From Antennarius striatus (taxonomy: Eukaryota > Chordata > Actinopteri > Lophiiformes > Antennariidae): a DNA stretch of 64,000 nt. Under the pieces are notes generated by a model. It saw only the letters and a program-made list of their open reading frames with translations. It was not told the DNA's origin and ran no database searches. Shown here piece by piece: positions 1 to 15,200 of this stretch (positions within the stretch are counted from its first letter, which is position 1; every line of letters begins with the position of its first letter). The stretch spans positions 10,268,501 to 10,332,500 of the forward strand of contig NC_090785.1 of assembly GCF_040054535.1 (NCBI RefSeq). The letters run 5' to 3'. The position numbers were made by a program, and so were the translations under genes.

Positions 1-3000
1 ATGCTGCCTCTAATAAACTGTCTTAAAAATCATTACCGCGACTCGTGCTATATTATTTATCAAAATATTTATTAATATACAAACATATGACATAAAACAC
101 CGAAAAACAGCAAATACTCACACTGTCATATCTGCTTCTTTTTTTTTTCCTCTCTGAAATTACTCAGAAGTATTGTTAACCACAATCAAATTGGTTTGTG
201 ATGAGCATTCGTTCCCAGCAGAACGTTTTAAATTCTCAATTCGATTTCTGTGTACAGTATGTGTTTTCTCGGTTCTTTCTGCCTTCTTCACCTTAGTAGG
301 TGAATGAAACCAGTGACATACCCATCAGTTCTAGGCCTGGTCTTAAGGTTCGTCTGAAAATTCCGTCATTACGGACAACACGTGAACGCAGCACCAGACA
401 CGCACCGGAGCGGGTCCCTGAAGCGGCCCCCCAGCCGTGCAGGTAACCGGACCCCGAGCTGAGGTCATGCACGACCGGCCGACAGCTGCTGACCAGCCGG
501 GTAGTTGCGTTTTTTTTTTGTGCTCTTCAGGGAGCACAGGCCCCTAGTGTGCGTAATTTATTTTCTTGGAAACTTGTGAGAATGAAGAGTTTTTCCTGCG
601 GTTCTTTATGTCCTGCAGAGGTGGATAAACAAGGTTGTTTAAGGTCAGAAATACCCTAACCAGGGGTGGGTTGAAGGAACAGCTGACAGACTCAAAAGAA
701 AACAGGACGGGTGAACTTGTCAAATCTCATTTCCAATACAGAGTTGATTAAAAAGTTTCTTTTTTATTAAAGAAATAAAATATATGGGCAAAATTTTTAT
801 GACCCATTCCAACACACCAAAACTGTCTTTTCTGTAGTAGTAAGTCTTGTCGACATTGCATCATTCAGCTGCTGGTGAGCAGGTAGTTCCTATTTCAGGA
901 AGCGGCTTCCATATTTGGAAATGCTGCCGCACACACCTCACCTGCTTTCCCGCCATGCACACACAGACGCACGTTGCACAGTTCCATGACACCGGATCCC
1001 AAGTGCCTGCCCACCTCCTTCAGTTCTAGCTGGTCTTTGTTGTTTCCTACTGGGCGTACCACGTGTCATGTGCTGGTCGTCACTGAGTTTTTGTCGTTAT
1101 CTTGTCCCCTTGTTTGTTATAAGGTCAGCCATAGGAAAGCTGAACTGACAAAGGCAGTGTGATAAGAACTTGCGTGACTCCCTATGTTTTTCACACATCA
1201 CACTCATGATCATATAGCACACACTGAAATGCAACCTCCACTTACACACACACAAGCTGTTTTCCTGACACCAGGATTCCATGTTGTTTTCATGCCATGT
1301 TTGGTTTTTTCTGTGTTGCAGCCACAGCAGCGTAAATCTGATCCATGTGACGGCGGTTCTCCATACTTAGGACTTTAATGGAGTGTCTGTTTTTTATCAA
1401 AAGGCTCTTCTGTCTGCTTGTTCCGTTAGTTTAAAACATCGACAAACCAGTCAGAGCTTTGGCATTCTTGCGACTATGAAGGGCACCGCACTGAAACCAG
1501 CTCTCCACGTGATGCTAACTTAGTTGGTCAAGCCGACAGGATTGATGGTTTAACAGAGACACGGACAACATTTTGACTTTATGCCTGCTTTAACACCATT
1601 TTAGTAATATTAATAATTAATGATTGAAAATATCTACTTAAAAATCTCTGAATCCAAATCGTGCGTTTGGGTCTTGGTATTCGGAGAAAGTCGATGAAAG
1701 GCGTCGCAGTTTCGGATTTGTTAAAGTGATGCACGGTGCTGACAAGACTGCGTCAATTATAAACATTCGATCAGGGTGTCAGGATCACTTTACTATAATT
1801 TTTTTTAAATTAAATCATGCTTGATATTCTGTGACTATATATGGATTATGTGATAGGAAGGAGGAGCTCTCATAGGTTAACTCATGATGTGTTGAAGTAC
1901 TTCTTCAGCAGAACATTTTGTCTACTGAACGTCTGTCATGCGTTCGATGAGTTAATTTCAAGAGCATATATTTTCCCTAATGCCGTCATTATCCAAGAAT
2001 GTACTGTCGTCTTTTGGTTTTTTAAAGTTTTCTTTTTTCGGGGGACACACACGTCTCCATTATCTTCTTCCCTGTCCATGCGCTCCTGCTCTAAAGAGTC
2101 AATTTGTGGGCCACACATTTAAAAGCCTGCATGGCCGTTGTCTTGCTCTCTCAATTGGGGGGTGGTTTGTGTGTTATGGAAGGGTTTTCAGATGGGGGTG
2201 TGGGTTACATTGAAAGCCTCCCTTTTCAAATATTCTTTGAGCACAAAGGCGGTCCGCTGTGCGACGGATAATCACATTATTTGCACTTCTCTTGAGTGCA
2301 TACACTGAGACAAATCGGTTCCTTTTGATCCACCGCTGACTAGTAGAACATGTGAAGCAGAAATGCCTTCAAGATGGACTACTGTATAGACACTTCCTGC
2401 TTGATCTGTTCCTTTACGCTTCTCGGTTTCGGAAATGGAAAAGCCGATTATATTTTGATCCTTGTTAGTTCATCCCCAGTGTGTGAACCTGTCATGATGA
2501 GCCAATGGCATTCCAGGTGTCAGTGACTTGTGCCAGAGTTTATGGCGATCGATGTCCTGTTTGTTGTGTGTGTTTAAAAACCGTCCAGGTGGTCATGACC
2601 AACTTGATTTTTTTTTAATTCAGTTTGTGTACTTTTGTTTTCTTGAAAGCAGATTCATCACTATTGACCCATTAATTCCAGTGAGATAAACGAGATAAAC
2701 CCAAATCCAAGCTGTGGCTTCACTGAAAGACTCCTGGACTCCCAACAGGACTTTGGCTCTGCTTTTGAATGCTAATGTCGCCTTTTAAACATGTTAATTT
2801 GCAGAACAAAAGTGTTTAGTATTGTTTCCACAGCTGAAAACCCAGGGGAAATAGCTGCTTTATTTACAGCACAGTGGGAGGATAGGTGAGGACAATAACA
2901 TTGTAGGTGTCAGGAATGGGATTTACAAAACAGTGAGGAGCCACATGGGCGCTCTTTAGTCAGACCGGGAGACAAAAAGTCCTGTCTTTTCTTGAGGGAC

Positions 3001-3250
3001 CCCCATCAAGTCTCCAGTGTGAAGTAAACACTGAATTGTCACTGAGGGGAGAAGAAGGTGCTATTTTATAAACCCTACTGTGACCAGGTGTCTGGGAGAT
3101 AAATTCAAGGGAACATTTGATCTAAATTATCCTGATCCAGTCATGCTGTTTGGAAACCAATTTTTGTCATTTGATTAATTGGTTGATTGTTTTCTTTCCC
3201 ATCATCTTTGTCTTTCTCTTCCTGCTACCGTCCCTCCTTGTTGCCCCTCC
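1..3250. other. Upstream flank or 5' untranslated part of slc43a1; no coding gene seen
   Basis: No open frame here resembles a known protein; all are short and most lie in low-complexity or AT-rich sequence. The first coding exon of slc43a1 begins just after a pyrimidine-rich acceptor (…cctccag, ending near 3252), so at least one untranslated exon must lie upstream, in this stretch or beyond it. Apart from a modestly CpG-containing patch near 360-540 I see no promoter-like sequence. Confidence 0.6.
360..540 (+). promoter_or_regulatory. Candidate CpG-containing promoter/first untranslated exon of slc43a1
   Basis: This is the only GC- and CpG-richer patch in the first 3 kb. It contains a good splice donor (gtgcag followed by gtaacc near 439-446) on the + strand, which could end an untranslated first exon spliced to the coding exon at 3261. 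No TATA box was seen. Transcript start mapping would be needed; the patch may equally be incidental. Confidence 0.25.
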
Positions 3251-3260
3251 AGCAGCAGCG

Positions 3261-6200
3261 ATGGCGCCCACTCTTCTCCAGGCCTACAGAAGGCGATGGT
3301 TTATGGCGGTGACTGCTGTGATTGAAAACCTGCTGTGTTCGGCCGTGCTGCTGGGCTGGGGGTCGCTGCTCATCATGCTGAAGAAGGAAGGCTTCTACTC
3401 CCACCTGTGCTCAGGTGAAGTCAGCAGCTCTGAATCACATACCTGTAATGTGTACTTTGTTTGTCTTAACAGTTTATTTTAATACTATCTTTAAACACTT
3501 TCAGTGTCAATATTTGGATCATTTTCTGTTTAAATTTTGTTTTCACTGCCATATTTTAAGGCTTTTGTCCCCGCTTTAACTGAGAAATCCATAATGATGA
3601 GGGCATGAAGCAGCTTTTTAAAAAAAACAAAACGAAAAAAAACCCCAGTGTTGGAACAGTGGTTCCTGTCTTTGGTAATGATTTCCACACATTGGGTTGC
3701 ATACATCTTCTGCCGTAAACAATGAGTACAGAAATTAATGAAATATTGAGACAGAAATAATAATTTTCTTTTAAAAGGATGAGTATCGCTATGAAAGATT
3801 TTGTGTAGATGTTTTTTTCTTGTCCCTTTTCTTTCCTGGGCTTTATTCACATTATGAAATTCATCTGTCACTTCTGTTACTCAGATCATTTTTGGCTTTC
3901 TACATTCATAGTTATGTGGCTGATGTCTATTTTTAATGTGAACCCATCTGTTCTTAGAGAGGGCAGTCCTTACTGATAAAGGCGTCATATGTGTGGGACA
4001 GCTTTTAGTATTCAAACTGAAATGGTGACTGTATGAACTCCAGGGCGGCACGTGAAAGTGACTAAAAATTTATTCCACAAAGGTGTCTTTTCCTTTTTTT
4101 TTTTTGTTCTTCTTCTTTTAAAAAAAAAAATATTTACACAACCCTGAAATAATCAGATTTGTTTCACAACAAAGCAGAAAATCTGAATTCTTTTCAGCCT
4201 GGTAATGAATATGTCACCCTAATCATCAGTTGTACAAAGACTGCTAATTTTAATCAATCACTTCTCAAATGAATTCTCCCACAGAAAACAATTCTGTGGC
4301 TGTGAATCTGGCCAATTCATCCTCCGGTGAGGAGGTAGAGGAGTGGCTTAGCTGCGTGGACCAGGAGGAGATGTTGAATCTTGGCTTCACCATCGGCTCC
4401 TTCCTACTCAGTGCTACTACACTGCCCCTCGGTATCCTGATGGACAAGTTTGGGCCGCGCCCTATTCGCCTGGTGGGCAGGTAATGTTTGCTGTAACTAG
4501 TGAGAGTCTAAACTACAACTGACAACGTAGTGCAAACAAAAAAGACAGGAAGATGCATTCCCAAAGTGGGAGGAGGGTGGTGTGCCACTCACTTGTTTAT
4601 AATGAAATAAGGTGTGTCTGCATTCCATAGTATGTTCTCACATTCATTCTCAATGGGTGTGGAGATAAGCTTCTCCTGCGTAGACACACACATACTGACA
4701 CAATTGCACTCATTAATGATCCACATCATTATATGGTACCTGTGACGTTTTCAGCATGCAAACATGTGATATGTATATCTCTATATATACTGTAGATATT
4801 ATATATACATTTATAGTATGTAAGAAATTAAGACATCCTTTTTTTTTGTTACAGCTCATGTTTCAGTCTTTCCTGTGTTATGATGGCTGTGTCTGCCTAT
4901 GACCCTGGTGGTGAGTTCAGATTTACTTGCTGGATAATAACTAATCTTGCCACTATGTGGGATGGAATCAAAAACATACAACTTAGGCAATTGATTACAC
5001 TAAATTGTCCATAAGTGTGAATGTGAGATTGCATGAGACTGACCTGCAAGGTGTATAAGCAGCTGAAGACGAGGTGATTGCAGTCATCACGTCTTCAGTT
5101 GGATGGATGGGTGGATGGATGGATGGATACCACCTGACATGAACTAACACGATGAATCAGGTGTTCAATTAATGTCACATCAAGTTCAGTCAGCCACACA
5201 AACTATGAAGTCAAAGTGTTTGTGTGTATGCGTGTTCTTATAGATTTTCTTTATTCCATAGTGTTTATAGACATACATTATGCGGGTGTTTCACGTGCTG
5301 TATTGTGCAAACATTTCAGCGACGTGCTGAAAGATAAGTCGGAAGTATCATCATAAGGCAAAACAGAACTTTGTTGATGTTAGTGACGATGCTGACCTTG
5401 AGACAGCATCAGGTCATGTATGTCAAACTACAAAGGCAACAACCACTAAGCCAGCTAATCCTATCACCAAGCAGATCACCATTGTGTAGGCATTATCTGA
5501 AAGGCTTCAGGTGACTCGTCATACCAGCCACGCTTGGTTGGGATTGTCATAAACTGTACAGTAGTGAAAGTGAAGCTCTTAGAATGAACTACAGTAGTAC
5601 TCGCAAGTTAAAGAACTCATAACTCAAACAAGTTTTCCCCATTTAAAATAACTAAAATCACTTTAATCTGCACTAGCCTTGTGAAAAAGCCCAAAACCCA
5701 TAAATTATGAAAAAAAACCAAACACATTTTTTTTATCAACCAATAAAAATGATTACTTAACCTGTGCATAAGTAATTATATATGCTACATTACAATGATA
5801 AGTTATGAAAAGAAACACAAGACTTACGAGCTATTTCTTTACTCCCCCAAAAAGAACGCGATGTGGTCTCAGCTGATCTTGTATCCGTCCGCCAAACAGA
5901 TATTGTGTCCTGAAGCACGGCCCATGTCATGGATTTTCACTCGTTTACCGAATAAAAATATGGACAGAGCAACGACACAACGCAGACCTGAAGACAATAC
6001 GTAGGTCTTGTCGTGCTTCAGTCAAATGAAATGTCATTTGACTGTATACTGCTGTTCAGAATGCAAACAAGACACCATAGTGTGATTTAATGATTTACAT
6101 ATGTATCAAGCAGCACTTCATAAATATTCACAAAATACTATGTTTCAGTTGTCATTTACCTTCCCTGTTGTCTGTTTTATCCTGTTAGCTATGTTAAAGG

Positions 6201-9200
6201 AGCTCCTGATGCACTTGTACGTTTATAACCAGTTTACAAAACCATAGTGAGGTGCTTTATGCTAGTCTTTCCTGCCATTTGCACCAAGTGTATAAGGAAC
6301 AAATAAAGGCAGACGCAAAACAAAACGCAAATTATTTTATTCACTTTTTGCACTGTCATGACTTTTACCCAACTTGATGAGTTTTACTGACAATGATAAA
6401 GGCAGGGAAATATAATGTGATAAAACAGGTTATGAGTAATGAATGGCTTCATTACTGCTGCATGTCAGCCCACAATGTGTGGTCTGCCAAGATAACAAAA
6501 CTGGACAGACACATTTTGTTTATTTTTGTAATTAAATCAATCGAAAAATGTGAATAATGGCTTATTACCATTCTCGCTGCGTACCAGTCCACATTTGTCA
6601 TCTTTGCAGACCAGACTGCACTGTAAACACCAAAAAATAACTAGCATAAGATCATTTATTATTTTACTTACTGCAACATGTTTGTTGAACACCAACTGCA
6701 ACTTCAACATGCATGGAAAAATTCAACTGATTATTACAGCTCAACATTTACAAAAAATAAAGAATACATTTTTATTGTAAATCACTTAAGAAAAAGTAAC
6801 CAAGACCATTTGAATATCAGGCAACAGGATTACATCATCTTCATGTAAAAAACCTGTGAGCGCTTGAAGATACATTTATCTCAGAGTAGATTTTTGTATT
6901 AATGTCGATATATTTCTTTTCCTCTGCAGTCCTATCAGCGCTTATTTTCTTGGCTCTCTCCCTGAATGGTTTTGGAGGCATCTGCCTGACCTTCACCTCT
7001 CTCACGGTGAGTCACACAACCAAATGGAAATGGATTTATTCTGACTAAAAAAAAAACACCAGTGCTATGCATAAATATAATGCTAATATCCCCGCAATGA
7101 GCTGGCGACGTACCTCACCCATAGCTGGCGGGAATAGGTTCAACAGACTCGTGACCCTCAAGGCAGATTAATGTTTCGTCTTCAAGAAAATGGATAGATG
7201 GGTTCTGCTAATATTACATCATAGATGCTCTGGCTACAGCTAACGTTCCATATCTGTGTGTGAACAGTTACCGCTGGGCTTCCTGTCTTCATGATACATT
7301 CATGATTCTTTTTTTCTCAAAGTGTAGTCATTTACAAATAGTCAAGAAACTGTCAGCTTGTTAGCAGAATCTTTGTGTGTTTCTTGTTTAACTGCTGTGA
7401 GAAAACAAAACAAACCCTCTTCTATTGATGAAGGAAGAGGAAGAGGAAGAGCACTAAACTCAACGGTTGACAACGGTTCAGGAAAGTAGTTGTGTTTCCT
7501 GCACATCTTGTACCAGATGGTCATCTCTGGCCTCTACTGATAACTTTCAGCTATGTACTGAATGAGTCTCCTCACCGCCTGCAACACCGACTCCAACCAA
7601 GTCACGCGTATGTAGTATGTTTAAAGCTGTCTAACAGGACAAACTGCATTGTGAATTGGAAGACATTTACAAAAAACAAATGACAGTATTTGGTTAGTGA
7701 AGAAAACTAAAGCCATGAGTGAATAAAGCCATCTGAAACATCAGCATTTGTAACGCTTATGTTCTACCATCTTTTAATACAGTAGTATGGCAGGTAAATT
7801 ACAAAAGCTGTCTGCTTTGGGTTGTCACCTATTAGGACTAATGTACTCTATGTTTCTTTAACACCTGAGCAGGAAAGTTTTCCTAGCCAACAGTGTCGGC
7901 GTGTTTTAGACCACATGTCTATCTCTGCTCAGGACATCGTGTCTTGTGACTGGAAGCTTTGTTTGTTGACGGTCATGTCAGGCGTGTGTATTTGTGTGTG
8001 ATGTGACAGCTGGTACCTACATCACGAAGTGCTTTATTAGTGACTCTGGTGTCCCGGCAAGTATGTAGGTTTGTCCTGTGCGTCAGTACTGTGTGTGTGT
8101 GTGTGTGTTCATTTTCAACTGAGCTCACATGACTCCTCTCAGGCAGAAAGTTTCCAATTTTCTTTTCAGCCAATAACAGCCTCCCAATGACCACACACCC
8201 TCCCTAACAGTTTGCCAGCTCACTGCTTTACCAAACAGTCAAAGCTGCACATTCTCTCATCTCTACTGTTGCTTCCCATTTTCTCAGCTGTTTCTCAGCA
8301 GAGAGGAGGAAGCAGCACAGCATTGTTCAGCCACATGTTGATTAAACCCATGAAAATGTATTTAAAACTATAGTAAACATTCCAAAGATGGGTTTTCCTG
8401 ACGCACCAGAAAACCAGAATGCTTCCTTTAGACCTGCAGGTGTTTAATTCACCATTCAGCTGATGGAGAGTTTTGGAGGCTGGAAGCTTGTTGGCCCTTT
8501 ATACTCTTTTTAATTGTTTAATGCACCAAATTGCTCCTTTTAGTAGTTTAAAGACACTCAACTCCCCCAAGTTAACAAGATACACACAAAGACGAACTCC
8601 TCTTTCAACAGAATAATAATTTATCATGCGAAGTTGACACAAGCTGAACCAGAGACAAGAATCTGCTCATGTCAGAGGTAAACATCTAAAAGGGCTGACC
8701 TGGATTATGATCAAACACAAGCAGGTCAGCAGTTTTCTTAACACACTTAAGAATCCAGTAACTTGGACACACACACTGGGTCAGAGCTGAGGGGAAGCAG
8801 GGCATCAGACGAACCAAAAAATATTTTCACTAAAACAGGATCCAGTAATACAAATAAGTAATACAGTAGTTGTTACTATGTTTGATCATATTAACATACG
8901 TACAATGGAAGATTTAGAGCTGGCATATTTAGGTCAAATATTTTAGAGGATGTGGTTTCACCTCCATAGAGGTATGACAGTTAGAGCCTCTTATATATTT
9001 GCTCAAAAAAATATTTGCTCAAAAAATAGTGTTAACTCCAGGGAATTTGGCACGCTTTTCTGCAAGAAACATCAGAAGTGAAGACGAGCAGTCCGTGTGC
9101 AGCAAACATAGGTGGCAGGATTTGAGGAGGAGAGAAGGAGCCGCAGAGCCGGCCAGCTGTGGTTTAGGGATTCCTGCTGGGGTCTGCACAGAGAGAGGAG

Positions 9201-12200
9201 CTGCAGCTGTGGCCTGGGGAGATCAGTCAAACCACAAAAAAAGGTCCTCCCACTCTCTAACTTTTTCCTCATTTCTATCTTTGTTTATTTTTACACGCCT
9301 CTGTCTTTCTTTGTTCCACTCCTGTCCACTCTGGAGCCACTTTCTCCTCCTGCTCTTGTTCAGAGCTGCTTATTGAGCTATTATTTGGCCAGTTCTCTCA
9401 CCCATTAAAGCCTTAATTAAACCCAGTGCCAAAGTCTTTCAACACATAAGTGAGTGAGCACGGCAGGAGGAGAGCCTGAGCCGATTAGTCGGGACAAGTG
9501 AATGACCAAAGCTTCATTTGTGCAGACACCAGTTGACCCTCATGGGCCTCCATACACGTGTTTCTGCCCTTGTCCCCCTGGTTGTGTTAACATGCTGTAC
9601 ATGTGCTGCTAGACCTTGTGTGAAGTATGTATTTTATGTAGGCCAGCCTGATCACAAGCGCCTGCTGCCTGCACATGCACACACGTCCCAAATTTCTTTG
9701 CTGTCCGCCTCGCACACCATTGGTCAGACAACAAAGCAAACAGCCTTTAGCTGACATCTCGCATGACTGAAATATCTCTACTTTAACGTTAGTAAGACAT
9801 GCAAACTCCCTTTGTATGCTCAGAGGGCCCTCTCGCCCACACATCATAAACTTCACAGTCAGAGAGTCTAGTCTGTACATCACATGACCACAAACAAACT
9901 GTGAAGTATGTCGATTCTAGGAAACGCTGAATGAGGACGGGTGTTCTCCGGGATGTTTTCTTGTCTCTCTCCATCATCCTCTCTTGAACATCCTCAGGAA
10001 AACTTTTTTTCCTGTGTACCTGCCAAACTCATTGTTGTGTCAGCCTTTTAAATGACCTCTGGTTTCCTACTGCAACACTCACTAGTCTGCAAACAGTCAC
10101 CACTGGCTAATCTCAAGGCCAACCCACATGCAAGTACACAAAAACATCGCAGAAAAGCTCCTTTCCAACTTTGCGTCTTTCTAGAGTCAAGAGCCATAAG
10201 CAGCTCTGCGAACATACATATGGGGTCATAAAGTTCTTTTATTAAGCCTTTATTATTTATCCTTTTTTATTTATTATTATTTAAGCTTTTATTTAGACCT
10301 ATTTCACGAGTTCCAATCCACCGTCAATACAACTGAATTTTACAATGTAATTTTACAGCAAACCCATATAACACAACAGTATTTTCTGCGCTATAAGGTG
10401 AACTGGATTATAGGGAAAATTGAAGACTTTTAGGTGTGCCTTACAGTGTGGAAAATACTTTAATTTATTATCACAGGTTAATCAGAAAGACATCAGATTT
10501 CAGCAACATTTATCCCTTATCACCAGACTCTGATGTTCTCCAAGGCATCTTGTAGGGAATGATATGGTTTCCTGAAACCACAACTTAACTTGTCAATCTC
10601 TCTACAGCCACAGGAGGCTCTGATTCTGAAGCGTGACGCTAAATTGCATAGTTTGCTACAAACTGGCACAAGACACAAAAGAAAGAGCCTTTAGTAAGGA
10701 AAAGTCAGATTTTCCCATAGGAGTTGGTGGAGACTAAAACTGAATGATGAGAATTGTTTCGGAACTTTATTTAGCAGAGGCTGGATTTAGAACCCAACAT
10801 AGATGATAGTGTTGCTCTGTGCTTGATGGCAGCTTCAAACAAGATTGCCTGTTTAACTTTAAGAGTGTAGTAACATCAAATCTCAATGTTTTTGCAGATT
10901 TTTTTTTGTTCCTCAAGAGGTCAAAAGAATCAGTTAATGCAGACTGAAGGAGCATTAATAGACCCTGAAATACTGTCGTGAAAAGACTTTGTACTCCTCA
11001 CTCTTCAGGTTTTACATTTTTCATGCTTTTTTAATTAGTAAGTCCTAACCCTGTTTTCTTTGATCTCTCCAATGTGCAAGTATTCTCTTTCCAGTCACGC
11101 TACGTTCAGCATTCGTAGACTTGTAAAGATGCAAAGTCATAGCTGACGGAACAGTTTCATCAGTAATTGCTAAAAATAATTTATTGTGACTTGTCATCAT
11201 GCAGTCTTGCCTTGATGAGAAGAGGGTACAGGGTGTGAACACTGACGCTGGTGAACTTGAAATAGAATAACAAACCTCTCATGTAAAACAGTTAAAATCC
11301 CACACATGTGATTCCTGGTATGTGATCTAATCGTTATTGACCGATTTAAAACTCTAATCAAAGGACGCTGGGTGTGCTGACAGCACAATAGGTCATTGTT
11401 ATGTTCACTAAGCTTCTTACTACTGTAAATAGGTCGACCTAATATATGACGTGTTAGTGCCTGGTGCCTGCCATCTTGTCCCCTTCGCTGTTCGTCATGC
11501 ATGCCCCCATGCTGGGTCCACTGACCCCTCTGGAGGGCATGGAGTGCTGGCTATGGATCGGCCTGGCCATTCTTAATCCTATCTCAAAAGAATATGCTGA
11601 AACAGCAAGAATAAACTGCCCTGAACCATGGGGTCGGGACCCAACTGGGCTATGACTTTTTTTTTTTTTTGTTTCCTCATGACATAGAAACTAACATTTT
11701 TTAATGAGTCCGCTCTGCAGGGAATCAGAAGTGTCAGTGAGTTCAAACGTTAGAGGCACAATTCAAGATGCCAGATTAGGAGGAACTTTCCCAGGCCAGT
11801 TCCCTCCATAGCAAAGCAGCAGTCTGCCCCCTGCTGGTCAAACGGAAGTATTTATTTAGTTTCAACCTGCACCAGCCCCTAATGGTCACATTATTTCTGA
11901 TAATGATACGGATAATGATGACAACTAATTTGAATCACATTGAAATATGTTTTATATATTTGTATATTGCAAATTCAATTTTGTCTTTGTGGACAAATTA
12001 TGTCGAGGTTGAGTTCATCTATAGTGTGCTTTGCATTACTTAATTATTTCTTTGTCTCTGTCCCTGCAGCTGCCCAACATGTTTGGGGCTCTGAGCTCCA
12101 CCATAATGTCTCTGATGATTGGCTCCTATGCCTCATCTGCCGTCACCTTCCCAGGAGTCAAGGTATGCTTAAATGGCTGTACAGGTAGTCCTCAATCTAC

Positions 12201-15200
12201 AAGCACAACTGATTCTGAGAAGCTGTTCACAAGCTGATTTGTTCGCAGGTCGTCATTTTTTAAATTTCAATCCATAATCACCATTTGAAGTTATTTAGAT
12301 GCCAGAGCTACTCTAAATACAAGTGCTATTCCCTAAGACTTACCAGAAACAATTACAGTACTTAAAAACAACACATAGTAAAATAAAATACTGTAACTTT
12401 TACATTTGTACCTCTGTACCTCCAAATGTACAAATTGGTCGACCAATAGTTAAACAGTTCAGTTCAGCTGTCAACAAACTATTAATGTTTCCGGGCAGAT
12501 ATGGGTTCCTACCCAGTACAGTACGTCACTTACACTGGTCAACAATTTAAAAAAAAAAGAAATAACAGGCAACCCGCCCATAGTCTACATCGTTAGCTCT
12601 AACTTTGAACTCACCCAAATTTTTGGCGGTGTCGATGCTCGTGAACGTGCACATAAAGATATTGTGTGTTCATTCCCTGCTCAGACTTTTGCAGAGATGT
12701 GAATTAAAGAAGGAGGAAACGCTGCAGATGACTCTCCAACAGCAAGCCGACTGTTCACTTAGTCTTATATTTACTGAGTAATGTCGACAGGACATGTGAA
12801 ATCTTTATTTTTTTTCCAATTAATTTTATACACAGTGCTTTAGTAATTCCCACAGGGATATTAGTAGCACACCTTAGTACACAGTTAGTCTGCAAATGTT
12901 ACTCAAAGTAAATGTTTATTTTTTTTCTATCTGCTGGATATGTGAATATGCAAATGTTCCAACACACTCATCATCATAACCTCACTAAGAAACCATGTGT
13001 CTGTGTCCTGTGTTGTCCCGAAGAGGCTGAAAAACTACAACTTCAACACCTGCAAATTGATATAAAGTAATAACCAACATCTTCTTCCTTCTGTTTCTAC
13101 ATCTCAGCTGATCTATGATGCAGGAGTGTCCTTCCAGGTGATCATGTGGATGTGGGCAGGTCTTGCTGGAACTGTCTTTTTAAATTGTTTCATCAACTGG
13201 CCCAAAGAAGGGTTCCCAACCCCCGAAGAGGTGGACTACAGGTTAGTTAGTTAGTCGCTGACTCCCTACACAGGGAAACTGAGGCACCCAAATGTCTGTT
13301 GCTCCTTCACACCAGCCTCTATTTGTGTTTTGTCTCCTTACATATAACAGTGAACTCGGCTCACTTGAAGAGCTGCCTTCATCAGACCAGAGGGCTGCAG
13401 AGAGACTGAGTGAGAAAAATGGAGACGTGCAACACTCCACCGAGAAGCTTCCTGAGGCAGCCCCCAGTAAGCCGACAGACAGATATTTACTTATTTATGG
13501 ATATTTATGGAATACATTAACAGGATGTGGTCAATTCTGCCAAAGAGGGATTTTGTTTCTTTTTGTTATGTTAAAAATCGTAAGGAAATAAAATGAGTCA
13601 TTTACAACAATAGCTTTAAGACTCTATAAAACCAATCAAAAATATATGCTTTTGTCAATGTAGCTTTGGCAATTTATTCACATCACTCTCTCAGGCGCCG
13701 TTCCTTTCCGTCGGTCTGTGTTTTCTCCCATCTTCCTGTGGAGTCTGGTTACAATGGGGATGTCGCAGTTGCGGATCATATTCTTCATGGGGGCGATGAA
13801 TAAGATGCTGGAGTTTCTTGTGACACATGGGGAAGAACATCGTGAGTGTCGATAGTTTAATGATATCCCAAAAAAATATGACTTTTTTTTAGAATTTATT
13901 TGACCCTGTCTGAAGCCTAACAGACTGCTTTTCTTTGGGTATTTCAGCATCTGAACAGCTGGTGATTGAAGCAGAAGAAAAAGGTGAGTGATGTGTTGAT
14001 AAATCCTTTTATTTGTACATTTTTTGATTTGCTTGAAATAACTAGTTTGATTCAATCTATCCTCGATCAGTGGGTTTCTACTCATCCATCTTTGGCACGC
14101 TGCAACTGCTATGTCTGGTCACCTGCCCTCTGATCGGATACATCATGGACTGGAAGATGAAGGAGTGTGAAGAGGATAAGCCTACCCCTCCAGGCACAGT
14201 GCCGAGGTACATGCTGGGAGTCACAACTGTTTAATAGCACCAAAATCAACTTAATAGGCCGGTTCGGGACGTAATGCTCACCCATTGTGTATGTCCCCCT
14301 TCAGAAAGCTCAGTGGACCCAAAAGAGACAGTAAAATCCAGAAAGTGACCAACGCCATGAGAGCCTTCATTCTGACCAACCTGCTGCTGATTGCGTTTGG
14401 ATGCTGCTGCCTCATTGACAGCCTGCCTCTACAGGTAGACCACACACACAGTTACACACACGTGACGGGAAGCAGACAGACAAAATGATGGTGAATCAAA
14501 AATCCCCAAACTCAAATCCACTGCTTTGTTTTTTTTCCCCACTTTTTTTCCTACTCAGATCTTGACCTTCATTCTGCACACCATGGTCCGAGGCTTCATC
14601 CACTCATGCTGTGGAGGCCTTTATGCTGCTGTGTGAGTTCTCCTATAATAATTCATGAGCCACAACAAAGGAAAATTGAATCAACACACTCACTACTTAC
14701 AGACAGTGAATTAATTGTATAGAACTGTTCAACACATTCAGCTGATGACTCAATAATGACTATATTAAATCCAGTTTCTGTTCCCTCAATACTCACAGAA
14801 CCTGTCATCATTCAGGGTTTGTAATTTATAATCCATTATTAAGACATGGTTTCCCATTTTAAATTCACACCACAGAAACCAGCATTTTACTTATGATGAC
14901 ATGTAACTTTTGTGTCTGTGGTTCACTGTCTTTTAATTCAATTTTGACTCTTGGTAACCGTCACTTTCTCTTGCACAGCTACCCGTCAAACCACTTTGGC
15001 ACCCTGACAGGCCTCCAGTCCATGATCAGCGCTGTGATTGCTCTGCTGCAGCAGCCGCTCTTCATCGCCATGGTCGGGCCTCTGAAAGGAAATGCCTTCT
15101 GGGTGAGGATACACACTTTGTTTTCACGTTCTCAGTTCAATTTTATTTTCATAGCACTATTATCTATTTATATATATTTTTATAGAACCAATGTTGGCCG

